Positions 1-6,973 of a stretch of DNA of 64,000 nucleotides are shown here, one piece after another. The DNA is taken from positions 89,777 through 153,776 of the forward strand of contig NZ_LLZG01000399.1 of NCBI RefSeq assembly GCF_001509475.1, read 5' to 3'. Origin of the DNA: Streptomyces regalis (lineage in GTDB: Bacteria; Actinomycetota; Actinomycetes; Streptomycetales; Streptomycetaceae). The position numbers and the translations under genes are program-made. Each line of letters begins with the position of its first letter. Position 1 is the first letter of the stretch. Under the pieces are notes generated by a model. That model was not told the DNA's origin, did no database searches, and worked only from the letters and a program-made list of their open reading frames with translations.

Positions 1-2
1 AG

Positions 3-620
3 GTACTGCACGAGGATGCCGCCTCGGCCCTCGTCGGCAAGGGACGCAACGCCTTCGCGCTCGTGCTCGGCTCCCGGGGGCTCGGAGACCTCGCCGGGAT
101 GCTGCTGGGTTCGGTCAGCCTGGCCGTGGCGGCGCGGGCCGACTGCCCGGTCGTCGTGGTGCGCGGCGCGGCGGACCACCGGGACGACCGGTTCGGGAGC
201 ATCGTCGTCGGCGTCGAGGACGGGCAGGGCAGCGGCACGGCGGTGTGGTTCGCGTTGCGCGAGGCCCACGTGCGGCGCTGCCGGCTCGTGGCGGTACACG
301 CCTGGAGTGCGTCGTTCGGGGCCTCCGCGAGACCTCCGCCCCCGCCGTGGTACGCCCTTGAGGCCCATCGGCGCCCGCCGGCCCAGGTGCTCGACGATGC
401 CCTGCGCGACCTCGCCGAGCGGTACCGCGACGCCACGGTGAGCCGTCAGGTGGTCGAGGGGCCGGCCCGGCAGGCCCTGCTGGCGGCCGCTTCAGATGCC
501 GATCTGCTCGTCGTCGGGGCCCGCAGACGGCACGGGCATCTCGGCCTGCAACTGGGCCTGACCAACCACGCGGTCCTGCATCACGCGCCGTGTCCGATCG
601 CGGTCGTTCCCCAGATCTGA
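3..620 (+). CDS. Universal stress protein, 5' end outside the window
   Basis: The C-terminal 205 residues of a tandem universal stress protein (UspA fold) are present. The first part is the end of Usp domain 1 and includes the nucleotide-binding signature GSRGLGD followed by LLGSVS. The second domain begins near VVVVRGA and ends with the typical strand PCPIAVVP. It is closely related to the complete protein encoded at 6027-6911, which has the same LLGSVSLAVAARA segment, so the two are paralogues. Usp proteins bind ATP and support survival under energy or oxygen limitation; several belong to the mycobacterial DosR regulon. The reading frame is open to the first base, so the true start lies upstream. 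Confidence 0.9.
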   Translation, partial: VLHEDAASALVGKGRNAFALVLGSRGLGDLAGMLLGSVSLAVAARADCPVVVVRGAADHRDDRFGSIVVGVEDGQGSGTAVWFALREAHVRRCRLVAVHAWSASFGASARPPPPPWYALEAHRRPPAQVLDDALRDLAERYRDATVSRQVVEGPARQALLAAASDADLLVVGARRRHGHLGLQLGLTNHAVLHHAPCPIAVVPQI

Positions 621-638
621 CCGCCAGGCCCACCCATC

Positions 639-657
639 AGGGACCTTCGGCCCCTGT
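639..657 (+). promoter_or_regulatory. Candidate DosR/OsdR-like operator
   Basis: The 19 bases AGGGACCTTCGGCCCCTGT form a near-perfect inverted repeat: GGGACC and GGCCCC around TTC, one mismatch. They lie 75 bases before the Rv1733c-like gene. The GGGAC..GGCCC layout resembles the DosR (DevR) box of mycobacteria, and a 17/19 match occurs between narG and narK at 24879-24897. An intrinsic terminator for the preceding stress protein gene is an alternative reading, but the arms are short and no T-run follows. Confidence 0.5.
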
Positions 658-732
658 GACCGGAGCTCGCGGCCGTTCGATGGTGGGGGAACCGGCAGGG
701 GAACCAACCAGCAACGGGCTGGAGGCCGACTC

Positions 733-1338
733 ATGAGCGCACAAGGTTCACCGCACGCATCCGGCCCGCGCTCACCGCGCCACGCGTACGCCTCCAAGAG
801 GACGAACCCTCTGAGGCGTACGTCCGACAGGATCGAATCCTGGTTCTCCGGTTTCCTGATGCTCATGCTCGCCCTCGGACTGCCGGCGGCCTCACTCAGC
901 GCGGGGCTGTCGGCGTACAAGTCGTCGATGCGCACCGTGCAAGCACAGTCGGCGGAACGACAGGAGGTCTCCGCCCGGCTGACATCGAACGTCACGAGCG
1001 ATTCCAATGTGGCCAAGCAGTCGGCGCAGGTCCGCTGGACCGACAAGGACGGCACGGCCCGAACCGGAACCACTCTCGTGAAGTCGGGAACGCCCAAGGG
1101 CACCACCGTGCGGGTGTGGGTGGACCGAGACGGTCACCTCACGAGTCCGCCGATGAGTGCGCTCAACGCGACGACCACGGGCTGGTTCGTGGGCGGTATG
1201 GCGGCTGCCGGTGTGGCCGCCGGGTTCTACGGGGCGCGGGCCGGCATGAGCTGGGCGTTGGACCGCAGAAGGTACGCGCAGTGGGACGTCGAGTGGGACC
1301 GGGTGGAGCCGCTGTGGTCCGCGCGCTTCCGCCGGTGA
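733..1338 (+). CDS. Rv1733c-family membrane protein
   Basis: A 201-residue protein with two predicted membrane helices, about residues 36-60 (FLMLMLALGLPAASLSAG) and 150-172. The loop between them is extracytoplasmic and contains a conserved Trp-Thr-Asp-Lys-Asp segment. This layout, the N-terminal DRIESW motif and the C-terminal tail rich in Trp and Arg are characteristic of the Rv1733c family, whose mycobacterial founder is one of the strongly induced DosR genes. The biochemical function is unknown. The ATG follows a GGAGG ribosome-binding site. A candidate operator lies directly upstream. Confidence 0.8.
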   Translation: MSAQGSPHASGPRSPRHAYASKRTNPLRRTSDRIESWFSGFLMLMLALGLPAASLSAGLSAYKSSMRTVQAQSAERQEVSARLTSNVTSDSNVAKQSAQVRWTDKDGTARTGTTLVKSGTPKGTTVRVWVDRDGHLTSPPMSALNATTTGWFVGGMAAAGVAAGFYGARAGMSWALDRRRYAQWDVEWDRVEPLWSARFRR

Positions 1339-1491
1339 CGGCTTTGGTGAGTGACGGCTTTCGTCGAGGACGGTCTCCGTGAGGGACAGGCAGAAACCCG
1401 CATCGAGGAAGAGATATCGGCCCCTGCCGCCCGAGCCCGGAGCCGAGAACCCACCCGGATCGCGCCGTCCCTAGCGAGGAGGAGGAACGCG

Positions 1492-1776
1492 ATGCCGCAC
1501 ACCGTGGAATGGAAGGTTCGTCTGTACCTCTTCGAGGACGAGGGGACAACGAAGGCACGCGTGGTGCTGGACGCCGGAGCCGCGTCGCTCACCGGCCGCG
1601 GCGTCGCGCGCTGCAATCCGGCGGACACGGACGTGCCGGAGATCGGTGACGAACTGGCGGCGGGCAGGGCCCTGCATGACCTTGCCCAGCAACTGGTGAG
1701 CGCCGCCGAGCGCGACATAGAGGGCGTGGGCGCGACCGCGCCGAGCACCCGTCAATTCGTGGGGTGGCCCACGTGA
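1492..1776 (+). CDS. Rv1738-like DUF1876 protein
   Basis: A 94-residue protein. The block GVARCNPADTDVPEIGDEL, followed by ARALHDLA and DIEGV, matches the DUF1876 family, whose best-known member is M. tuberculosis Rv1738. Rv1738 is highly induced in hypoxia and structurally resembles ribosome hibernation factors, so a role in shutting down translation during dormancy is plausible but inferred. The ATG at 1492 follows a strong GAGGAGGA site; the frame is open further upstream, but no other start has comparable support. It sits between the Rv1733c-like and Hsp20 genes, all on one strand. Confidence 0.8.
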   Translation: MPHTVEWKVRLYLFEDEGTTKARVVLDAGAASLTGRGVARCNPADTDVPEIGDELAAGRALHDLAQQLVSAAERDIEGVGATAPSTRQFVGWPT

Positions 1777-1787
1777 CCTGACCGTCG

Positions 1788-1818
1788 CGGGACAGCGTGA
1801 GCGATCTCGCGTGTCCCG
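1788..1818. terminator. Inverted repeat between Rv1738-like and hsp20 genes
   Basis: CGGGACA and TGTCCCG are perfect 7-base arms separated by 17 bases that can extend the stem further (GCG/CGC). It begins 12 bases after the stop codon of the DUF1876 gene, so a terminator or attenuator is the simplest reading. A second hairpin, TCCGCCT-CCCA-AGGCGGA, lies at 1853-1870 in the hsp20 leader. Binding by a repressor cannot be excluded. Confidence 0.4.
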
Positions 1819-1908
1819 TGCCGACCTGGGAACCCGGCAGGTGAGCAGCGAGTCCGCCTCCCAAGGCGGATGCGTGGCCGCCTGCAGAAGTCAAAAGGAG
1901 GATGACCG

Positions 1909-2379
1909 ATGACGCTTCCCGTACGACGCGGCAGGGGCGCGCTTCCGATGTGGGACCCCTTCCGTGAGATCGAGGATCTCCGCACCCGGATGGACCAGCT
2001 GATGCGATCCACCTTCCCCTTCCCCGGCGCCGGCTTCCTCGAGGCCGGCAAGGCCGAGATGTGGGCGCCGCTGGCCGATGTCGAGGACACCGAGGACGCC
2101 TACCTGGTGGAGCTGGAGCTGCCCGGTGTCGAAAAGGATCAGCTCACCGTGGAGGTCGCCGAGGGCGAGCTCGATGTCCACGGCGAGATCAAGGAGAAGG
2201 AACGCACCGGTGTGGTCCGGCACCACGCCCGTCACATCGGGCAGTTCGACTTCCGAACGAGCCTGCCGTCGAACTGCGACACCGAGCACATCAGCGCGGA
2301 TCTGACCAACGGAGTCCTCACGGTGCGTGTCCCGAAAGCCGAGAGGGCGAGGCCGCAGCGCATCGAGATCAGCGGCTGA
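1909..2379 (+). CDS. Hsp20/alpha-crystallin small heat-shock protein
   Basis: A 156-residue ATP-independent chaperone. The alpha-crystallin domain spans about residues 48-145, with the core motif YLVELELPGVEKDQLTVEV and the C-terminal beta strands ending in NGVLTVRVPKAE. The N-terminus contains the usual MWDPFREIEDLRTRMDQLM. A consensus AAAGGAGG site lies 7 bases before the ATG. Members prevent aggregation of unfolded proteins; the M. tuberculosis homologue HspX (Rv2031c) is the hallmark DosR-induced protein, which agrees with the neighbours here. Two inverted repeats in the leader may regulate it. Confidence 0.92.
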   Translation: MTLPVRRGRGALPMWDPFREIEDLRTRMDQLMRSTFPFPGAGFLEAGKAEMWAPLADVEDTEDAYLVELELPGVEKDQLTVEVAEGELDVHGEIKEKERTGVVRHHARHIGQFDFRTSLPSNCDTEHISADLTNGVLTVRVPKAERARPQRIEISG

Positions 2380-2573
2380 GCCGGGGGTGCGGGTTGGCCG
2401 TCAAGGTCTGTGTGGGATACGGCAGGCCGGTACCCGCCTCTACCGCGGAGGGTCGGCGGTTCCGCCGTCGGCTCTCCGCCACCTCTGGTCCTGCTGTCTC
2501 GGACACGGCACTCATGGGGCGGGACAGCACACATCGACTACGGCGACACTGTGAGGAAAGGGTGGCGGCGACC

Positions 2574-3485
2574 ATGCAAGCTCACCTCGGCGATCAACTC
2601 GTCATCGAAAGCCCGACAACCGGTGTCGCCAGGCGCGACGGAGAGATCGTCGGACTCCATCACGCTGACGGAACACCCCCCTATGACGTGCGTTGGTCGG
2701 ACACGGATGAGGTGACGCTCGTGTTCCCCGGGCCCGACGCGCACGTCCGCCATGTCGAGCACGAGCCCTCCCAGCTCGGCACAGAGCCGGACGTGGACGA
2801 GGTGGGCGCCGTGTCGGCGACGTCCCCGCCCGAGCGGGCGCCCAACCCCGGCGACATCGGCCGACGCGTGGCCGCCGAACGCGGGCGGAAGGGGCTCACG
2901 CGGGCGGAAACGGCCCGCCGCGCCCGCATCGCGCCGGAGTACCTGGCGTACCTGGAGGAACGGCCGGCCGACCCCACCGTGGCGACCCTCATCAACCTGG
3001 CCGACGCGCTGGGCACCACCGCCACGGCCCTGCGCGGGGGCGGCGTCGACCTGCCACCAGGCCAGGGCCACGCACTGCTGCACCCTCGGCTGCGGGACCT
3101 CAGCCCGGAGGAATGCCGCTCCCGGCTGTCCACGCACGGGGTGGGGCGCATCGCGGTGTCCACGCCCGACGGCCCGGCGGTCATCCCGGTCAACTACGAG
3201 GTCGTCGACGACACCATCGCCTACCGGACCGCACCGGACTCCGTGCCCGCCGCAGCCGTGGGATCGGACGTCGCCTTCGAGGTCGACCATGTGGACGAGG
3301 CCATGAGCCAGGGCTGGAGCGTGCTCGTCGTCGGCCCCGCGCGGGTCGTCACGGAGCCCGACGCCGTGCGGCGTCTGACCGAACGCGCCCACACCGAGCC
3401 GTGGGCGGGTGGCGAACGTGAGATGTGGGTGTCGATCCAGCCCACGCGCATCACGGGCCGCCGTATCACTCCTGCCGATCAGTGA
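2574..3485 (+). CDS. DUF1918 - XRE helix-turn-helix - pyridoxamine-oxidase-fold fusion protein
   Basis: A 303-residue three-part protein. Residues 1-58 form a DUF1918 domain (GDQLVIESPTTG ... PYDVRW). Residues about 90-155 are an XRE helix-turn-helix (GRRVAAERGRKGLTRAETARR). Residues about 170-300 are a flavin-reductase-like, split-barrel PNPOx domain (GRIAVSTPDGPAVIPVNYEV). It may be a flavin- or redox-sensing transcription regulator, but neither ligand nor DNA target is known. ATG 2574 is chosen because AGGAAAGGG is at a workable distance; an in-frame GTG at 2562 lies too close to that site. The gene is on the same strand as the Hsp20 and Acg-like genes, but 194 bases separate it from hsp20. 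Confidence 0.78.
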   Translation: MQAHLGDQLVIESPTTGVARRDGEIVGLHHADGTPPYDVRWSDTDEVTLVFPGPDAHVRHVEHEPSQLGTEPDVDEVGAVSATSPPERAPNPGDIGRRVAAERGRKGLTRAETARRARIAPEYLAYLEERPADPTVATLINLADALGTTATALRGGGVDLPPGQGHALLHPRLRDLSPEECRSRLSTHGVGRIAVSTPDGPAVIPVNYEVVDDTIAYRTAPDSVPAAAVGSDVAFEVDHVDEAMSQGWSVLVVGPARVVTEPDAVRRLTERAHTEPWAGGEREMWVSIQPTRITGRRITPADQ

Positions 3486-3504
3486 CGAAGTGAAGAGCGG
3501 TCAC

Positions 3505-3523
3505 GGTTCCTGTTCCAGGGACC
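3505..3523. promoter_or_regulatory. Inverted repeat before the Acg-like gene
   Basis: GGTTCCTG and CAGGGACC face each other across TTC, with one mismatch between the 8-base arms. It lies 26 bases upstream of the nitroreductase start and could be an operator. Its half-sites are in the opposite order to those of the 639-657 site, so it may not bind the same protein. Confidence 0.35.
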
Positions 3524-3548
3524 GCCTGACTCGCGAGGGGAGGCTCTG

Positions 3549-4541
3549 GTGAGCCGACACGTACCGTCCGAAGAACGTGTGACGGACTTGGTCTACGACG
3601 CCGCTGCCGCCCCGTCGATGCACAACGCGCAGCCGTGGCGCTTCCGCTACTTCCAGGGCAGCAGCACCTTCCACGTGTGCGCCGATCTCGAGCGCGCCAT
3701 CCCGCACTCCGACCCCGACGACCGTGCCCTTCACCTCGGCTGCGGCGGCGCCCTGCTGAACCTGAGGGTCGCGGTGGTCCACGAGGGCTGGTACCCGGTG
3801 ACCCGGCTGCTGCCCGACCCGGCCGACCCGGCGCTGCTCGCCACCGTGCAGCTGACCGGCCTCGGAGGCGGCGAGAGTGACCTCGGCGTGCTGTATCCGG
3901 CGATTCACCAGCGGCACAGCAGCCGCTTCCCGTTCGAGGAGACGGAGATTCCTCAGGCTGTGCGGAAGGCTCTCAGCGACGCCGCTCGCCGTGAGGGAGT
4001 GGAGCTGACGTGGCCTGCTTCATGGCATCTGCGGGAGGTGCTGGAACTGCTCGCGGAAGCCGAGGCGCGCAACCTCACCGACCGGGGCGCCGACCAGGAC
4101 CTGGCCGAGTGGACTCGCCTCGACGCTCCGTCGGTGAACATGGCCGCAGACGGAGTCCCGGGCTACGCCTTCGGGCCGCGCAAGCGCGGCGGCAAGGCGC
4201 CCATGCGCGACTTCGCCGGCCCTCGGCAGGCGGCGGGGCGTGGCGCGGCGGAGTTCGAACGGACCCCTCAGCTGGCTCTCCTCAGTACGACCCACGACCG
4301 TCCGGAGGACTGGCTGCGCGCCGGCCAGGCCATGGAACGCGTCCTGCTGCTGGCCACCATCGAGGGCCTGTCCAGCTCCTTCGCCACCCAGGCCCTGGAG
4401 TGGACCGACCTACGCTGGCCGCTGCGGGACCCGTTGTCCGGGACGGGCTGCACCCAGGTGGTGCTGCGCCTGGGCTACGGCCCCAAAGGCCCCAGCACGC
4501 CACGCCGCCCGGTGCCGGACGTCCTCGATATCCAGCCGTGA
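3549..4541 (+). CDS. Acg-family nitroreductase-fold protein
   Basis: A 330-residue protein of the Acg family, a duplicated nitroreductase fold. The N-terminal PSMHNAQPWRFR is the conserved FMN-pocket motif, with HSDPDDRALHLGCGGALLNL and HSSRFPFEE further on. The M. tuberculosis homologue Acg (Rv2032) is DosR-induced; family members bind flavin but show little classical nitroreductase activity, so flavin storage or sequestration has been proposed. It starts with GTG after GAGGGGAGG. It is convergent with the CBS-BON gene, with a shared hairpin between the two. Confidence 0.85.
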   Translation: MSRHVPSEERVTDLVYDAAAAPSMHNAQPWRFRYFQGSSTFHVCADLERAIPHSDPDDRALHLGCGGALLNLRVAVVHEGWYPVTRLLPDPADPALLATVQLTGLGGGESDLGVLYPAIHQRHSSRFPFEETEIPQAVRKALSDAARREGVELTWPASWHLREVLELLAEAEARNLTDRGADQDLAEWTRLDAPSVNMAADGVPGYAFGPRKRGGKAPMRDFAGPRQAAGRGAAEFERTPQLALLSTTHDRPEDWLRAGQAMERVLLLATIEGLSSSFATQALEWTDLRWPLRDPLSGTGCTQVVLRLGYGPKGPSTPRRPVPDVLDIQP

Positions 4542-4545
4542 CCGG

Positions 4546-4583
4546 GACGCGGGTACCGCAGGCCCGCCGACAGCTCCCGCGTC
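4546..4583. terminator. Bidirectional terminator between convergent genes
   Basis: GACGCGGG and CCCGCGTC are perfect 8-base arms with a 22-base loop. The hairpin lies between the convergent Acg-like and CBS-BON genes and overlaps the stop codon of the latter. No T-run is visible, as is usual for Streptomyces. Confidence 0.45.
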
Positions 4584-5256
4584 ACTGTGGGCCCGGTCCG
4601 GCCGGGGCGCCCGATCCGCCGGTGAGATGGGGCTCGACGTCCACCACGCCCTCCACGGCGCGGACGAGGCGCGCCGCGACCGAGACGAGCGAGGTGTCGC
4701 GGACCTGTCCGCGGAGCGTGACGACTCCCTCGTTCACGTTCACGTGGATGGTGTGACTGAGGGCGGGGAACAGGTAGGAGATCACGGTGCGGCGGACCTC
4801 CTCCTCGATGTCCTCGTCGGACCGCAGGAACACCTTCAGCAGATCGGCGCGGCTGACGATGCCCTGCAGCATGCCCTCGGCGTCGATCACCGGGAGCCGT
4901 TTGACGTGTCTGACGGCCATGATCCTGGCCGCCTGGGCCAGGGTGGCGTCGGGGTGCACCGTGATGGCGGGGGTGCTCATGAGTTCCCCGGCGGTCACAG
5001 CTGCTGCTTTGGCGATGTCGGACAGCCGCTGACGCTGCTCGAAGAGGCTTTGAACGCCTTCGCGGAACTCCTCCTTGGGCAGCAGATCGGCTTCGGAGAC
5101 CACGCCGATGACGCGGCCCTCGCCCTCCAGGACCGGCAGTGCGCTGACCTTCCACTGCTCCATGGTCTGGACGATCTCCTTGAAGGGCGCGTCGCGTCCG
5201 ACGGCCACCACCGTCTGGGTCATCACATCGCTCACGATGTGCGGGGTCTCGGGCAC
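4582..5256 (-). CDS. CBS-pair and BON domain protein
   Basis: A 224-residue protein. Two CBS domains (about residues 7-65 and 88-148; VSALPVLEGEGRVIGVVSEADL and the parallel VKRLPVIDAEG) form an adenosyl-nucleotide-sensing Bateman module. A C-terminal BON domain follows (about 155-213, with VNVNEGVVTLRGQV), a fold usually associated with membranes or envelopes. Such proteins probably sense cellular energy charge. It is followed by nothing on its strand until its terminator, and preceded by the cyclic-nucleotide-binding gene 24 bases away, so the two probably form one transcript. Confidence 0.87.
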   Translation of the reverse strand: MPETPHIVSDVMTQTVVAVGRDAPFKEIVQTMEQWKVSALPVLEGEGRVIGVVSEADLLPKEEFREGVQSLFEQRQRLSDIAKAAAVTAGELMSTPAITVHPDATLAQAARIMAVRHVKRLPVIDAEGMLQGIVSRADLLKVFLRSDEDIEEEVRRTVISYLFPALSHTIHVNVNEGVVTLRGQVRDTSLVSVAARLVRAVEGVVDVEPHLTGGSGAPAGPGPQ

Positions 5257-5280
5257 TTCGGACCTCCTCCACTCGCCTCT

Positions 5281-5739
5281 TCAGGGCACATCGCCCGCGC
5301 CGTAGGGCGCGTACAGGTCGAGCAGCCGTACTCGGGCAGCTCTGAGCCGGTCGGCTATGACGCGGGCGATGCATGTGCACAGTGCGTGCTCAAGTGCCGG
5401 GTTCTTCCCGCACAGTTCACGCACCGCTGCCGCGTCGAACTCGTAGGCAAGGACCGGGCCGCCGGCCGCGGCTCCCAGGTGCCAGTGGTGGGGAGAGATG
5501 AACCAGGACCAGCCCAGCACTTCTCCGGCGCCGAGGGTTTCGATGACCGCCGCGCGCCGGCCCGGCACGTGAAGGTCGAGGGCGACCGTACCCGTGCGGA
5601 TGATCCAGAAGCGGTCGGCCCTGCCGCCCTCGTCGAAAATGCGATCGCCGGTCGCGAAGGACACCTCGCGGGCGAGGGACATGAGCTGAGCCCGATGGTC
5701 CTCGGTCAGGGCGCCGAGAAGGCCCGTCCTGGCAACCAT
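5281..5739 (-). CDS. Cyclic-nucleotide-binding-domain protein without DNA-binding domain
   Basis: A 152-residue protein that is only a CRP-type beta-roll (FATGDRIFDEGGRADRFWIIRTG ... LGAGEVLGWSWF) plus a C-helix. It lacks the winged-helix DNA-binding domain of CRP/FNR regulators. The conserved phosphate-binding arginine/glutamate cassette of true cAMP binders is not evident: after GEVLGWSWF comes SPHHWHLGAAA, so the ligand is uncertain. The ATG at 5739 follows GGGAAGG; an in-frame upstream extension has poor coding character. It lies directly upstream of the CBS-BON gene and divergently from the stress protein gene, suggesting a signal-sensing pair. Confidence 0.75.
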   Translation of the reverse strand: MVARTGLLGALTEDHRAQLMSLAREVSFATGDRIFDEGGRADRFWIIRTGTVALDLHVPGRRAAVIETLGAGEVLGWSWFISPHHWHLGAAAGGPVLAYEFDAAAVRELCGKNPALEHALCTCIARVIADRLRAARVRLLDLYAPYGAGDVP

Positions 5740-6026
5740 CACGGCCTTCCCTTCTCTCTGGCCTCGAAATGTGGAGGGCCGGGCCGCGGATTCTTGTGGA
5801 CCGGGACTTGTCGCTCCAACCGCTCCCACCGATGCCGATAGCGAGTACCCGCGGCGGCCCCGTTCTTCTCGGCCGTATGACTCCACCATCGTCGCAATCC
5901 GGCGCGGTGCAACCCGGCCGATGCCCCGATCCGAGACCGGCTACGCACGTTGCGCATGTCGCGACGGACCCTGGGCGGTGCGACGGTATTCACAGGGGGA
6001 TCTCTCAACAGCCGCAGAGGAAGGCG

Positions 6027-6911
6027 ATGGGGACGATGGAGCTCCCGCTGGTCGTCGGGGTCGACGGATCGGATTCCAGCCTGCAGGCAGTGGACTGGGC
6101 GGTGGACGAAGCGGCACGCCACGGGCTGCCGCTGCGCCTCGTCTACGCCTCCCTGTGGGAACGCTACGAGGGAGGCCGTCCGTCCTTCAGCACTGATCGT
6201 CCCGCCGAAGAGATCATGGCGGAGCACATCGTCGCCTCCTGCGTGGAACGCGCCCGGCTTCGCAATCCGGAGGTGAAGGTGTCGGGCGAGGTGCTGCCCG
6301 ACGACGCCGTGTCCGCGCTGTTGCACGCCGGGCATGAGGCGTGGGCCCTGGTCACAGGTTCCCGCGGGCGCGGCGAGCTCGCCGGGCTGCTGCTGGGGTC
6401 GGTCAGCCTCGCGGTCGCGGCCCGTGCCGTGTGCCCGGTCATCGTGGTCCGTGGCGCGGAGCGGAACCGGCAGGGAGCCTTCGGCCGGGTGGTGGCCGGG
6501 GTCGGCGACGCGACCAGGGGCTCGGGCGCGGTGCGGTTCGCCTTCCGTGAAGCCGAGGCGCGCGGCTGCGCTCTCGAGGCCGTGCGGGCCTGGCGCAGCC
6601 CGGCCCATGAGCACGCCGACCACCCCCTGATCGCGGACGATGCCGACCGAGTGCACGAGGAGCGGGCCTCGACCAACCTCACCGACGCGCTCCGCGAGGC
6701 CGTACGGGAGCACCCTCAGGTCGATGTACACCGCAAGCCCGTCGAGGGCCCCGCCCACAGGGTCCTCCTGCACGCGTCGACCGATGCCGACCTGATCGTC
6801 GTCGGCGCCCTGCGACGGCACGGCCAGTTCGGTCTGCAACTCGGCCGCGTCGCCCACGCCCTGCTCCATCACTCCCAGTGCCCGGTCGCCGTCATCCCCC
6901 AACGGGCCTGA
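6027..6911 (+). CDS. Tandem universal stress protein
   Basis: A 294-residue protein with two Usp domains. Domain 1 (about 4-143) begins VVGVDGSDSSLQAVDWA and carries the complete ATP-binding signature GSRGRGELAGLLLGSVS. Domain 2 (about 152-292) keeps VGALRRHGQFG and ends CPVAVIPQ but has a weaker nucleotide motif. It is paralogous to the partial protein at the left edge. The start at ATG 6027 follows AGAGGAAGG; a second ATG at 6036 is possible. Mycobacterial tandem Usp proteins (Rv2005c, Rv2623) are DosR-induced and the latter binds ATP. The 287 bases upstream, shared with the divergent cyclic-nucleotide-binding gene, must hold both promoters. Confidence 0.93.
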   Translation: MGTMELPLVVGVDGSDSSLQAVDWAVDEAARHGLPLRLVYASLWERYEGGRPSFSTDRPAEEIMAEHIVASCVERARLRNPEVKVSGEVLPDDAVSALLHAGHEAWALVTGSRGRGELAGLLLGSVSLAVAARAVCPVIVVRGAERNRQGAFGRVVAGVGDATRGSGAVRFAFREAEARGCALEAVRAWRSPAHEHADHPLIADDADRVHEERASTNLTDALREAVREHPQVDVHRKPVEGPAHRVLLHASTDADLIVVGALRRHGQFGLQLGRVAHALLHHSQCPVAVIPQRA

Positions 6912-6973
6912 ACTCCGGCGCGTGGACCGCGCTCCTGTACACCTCGTGAAGCCAGGGAGGGTGAGGGCAGCGG

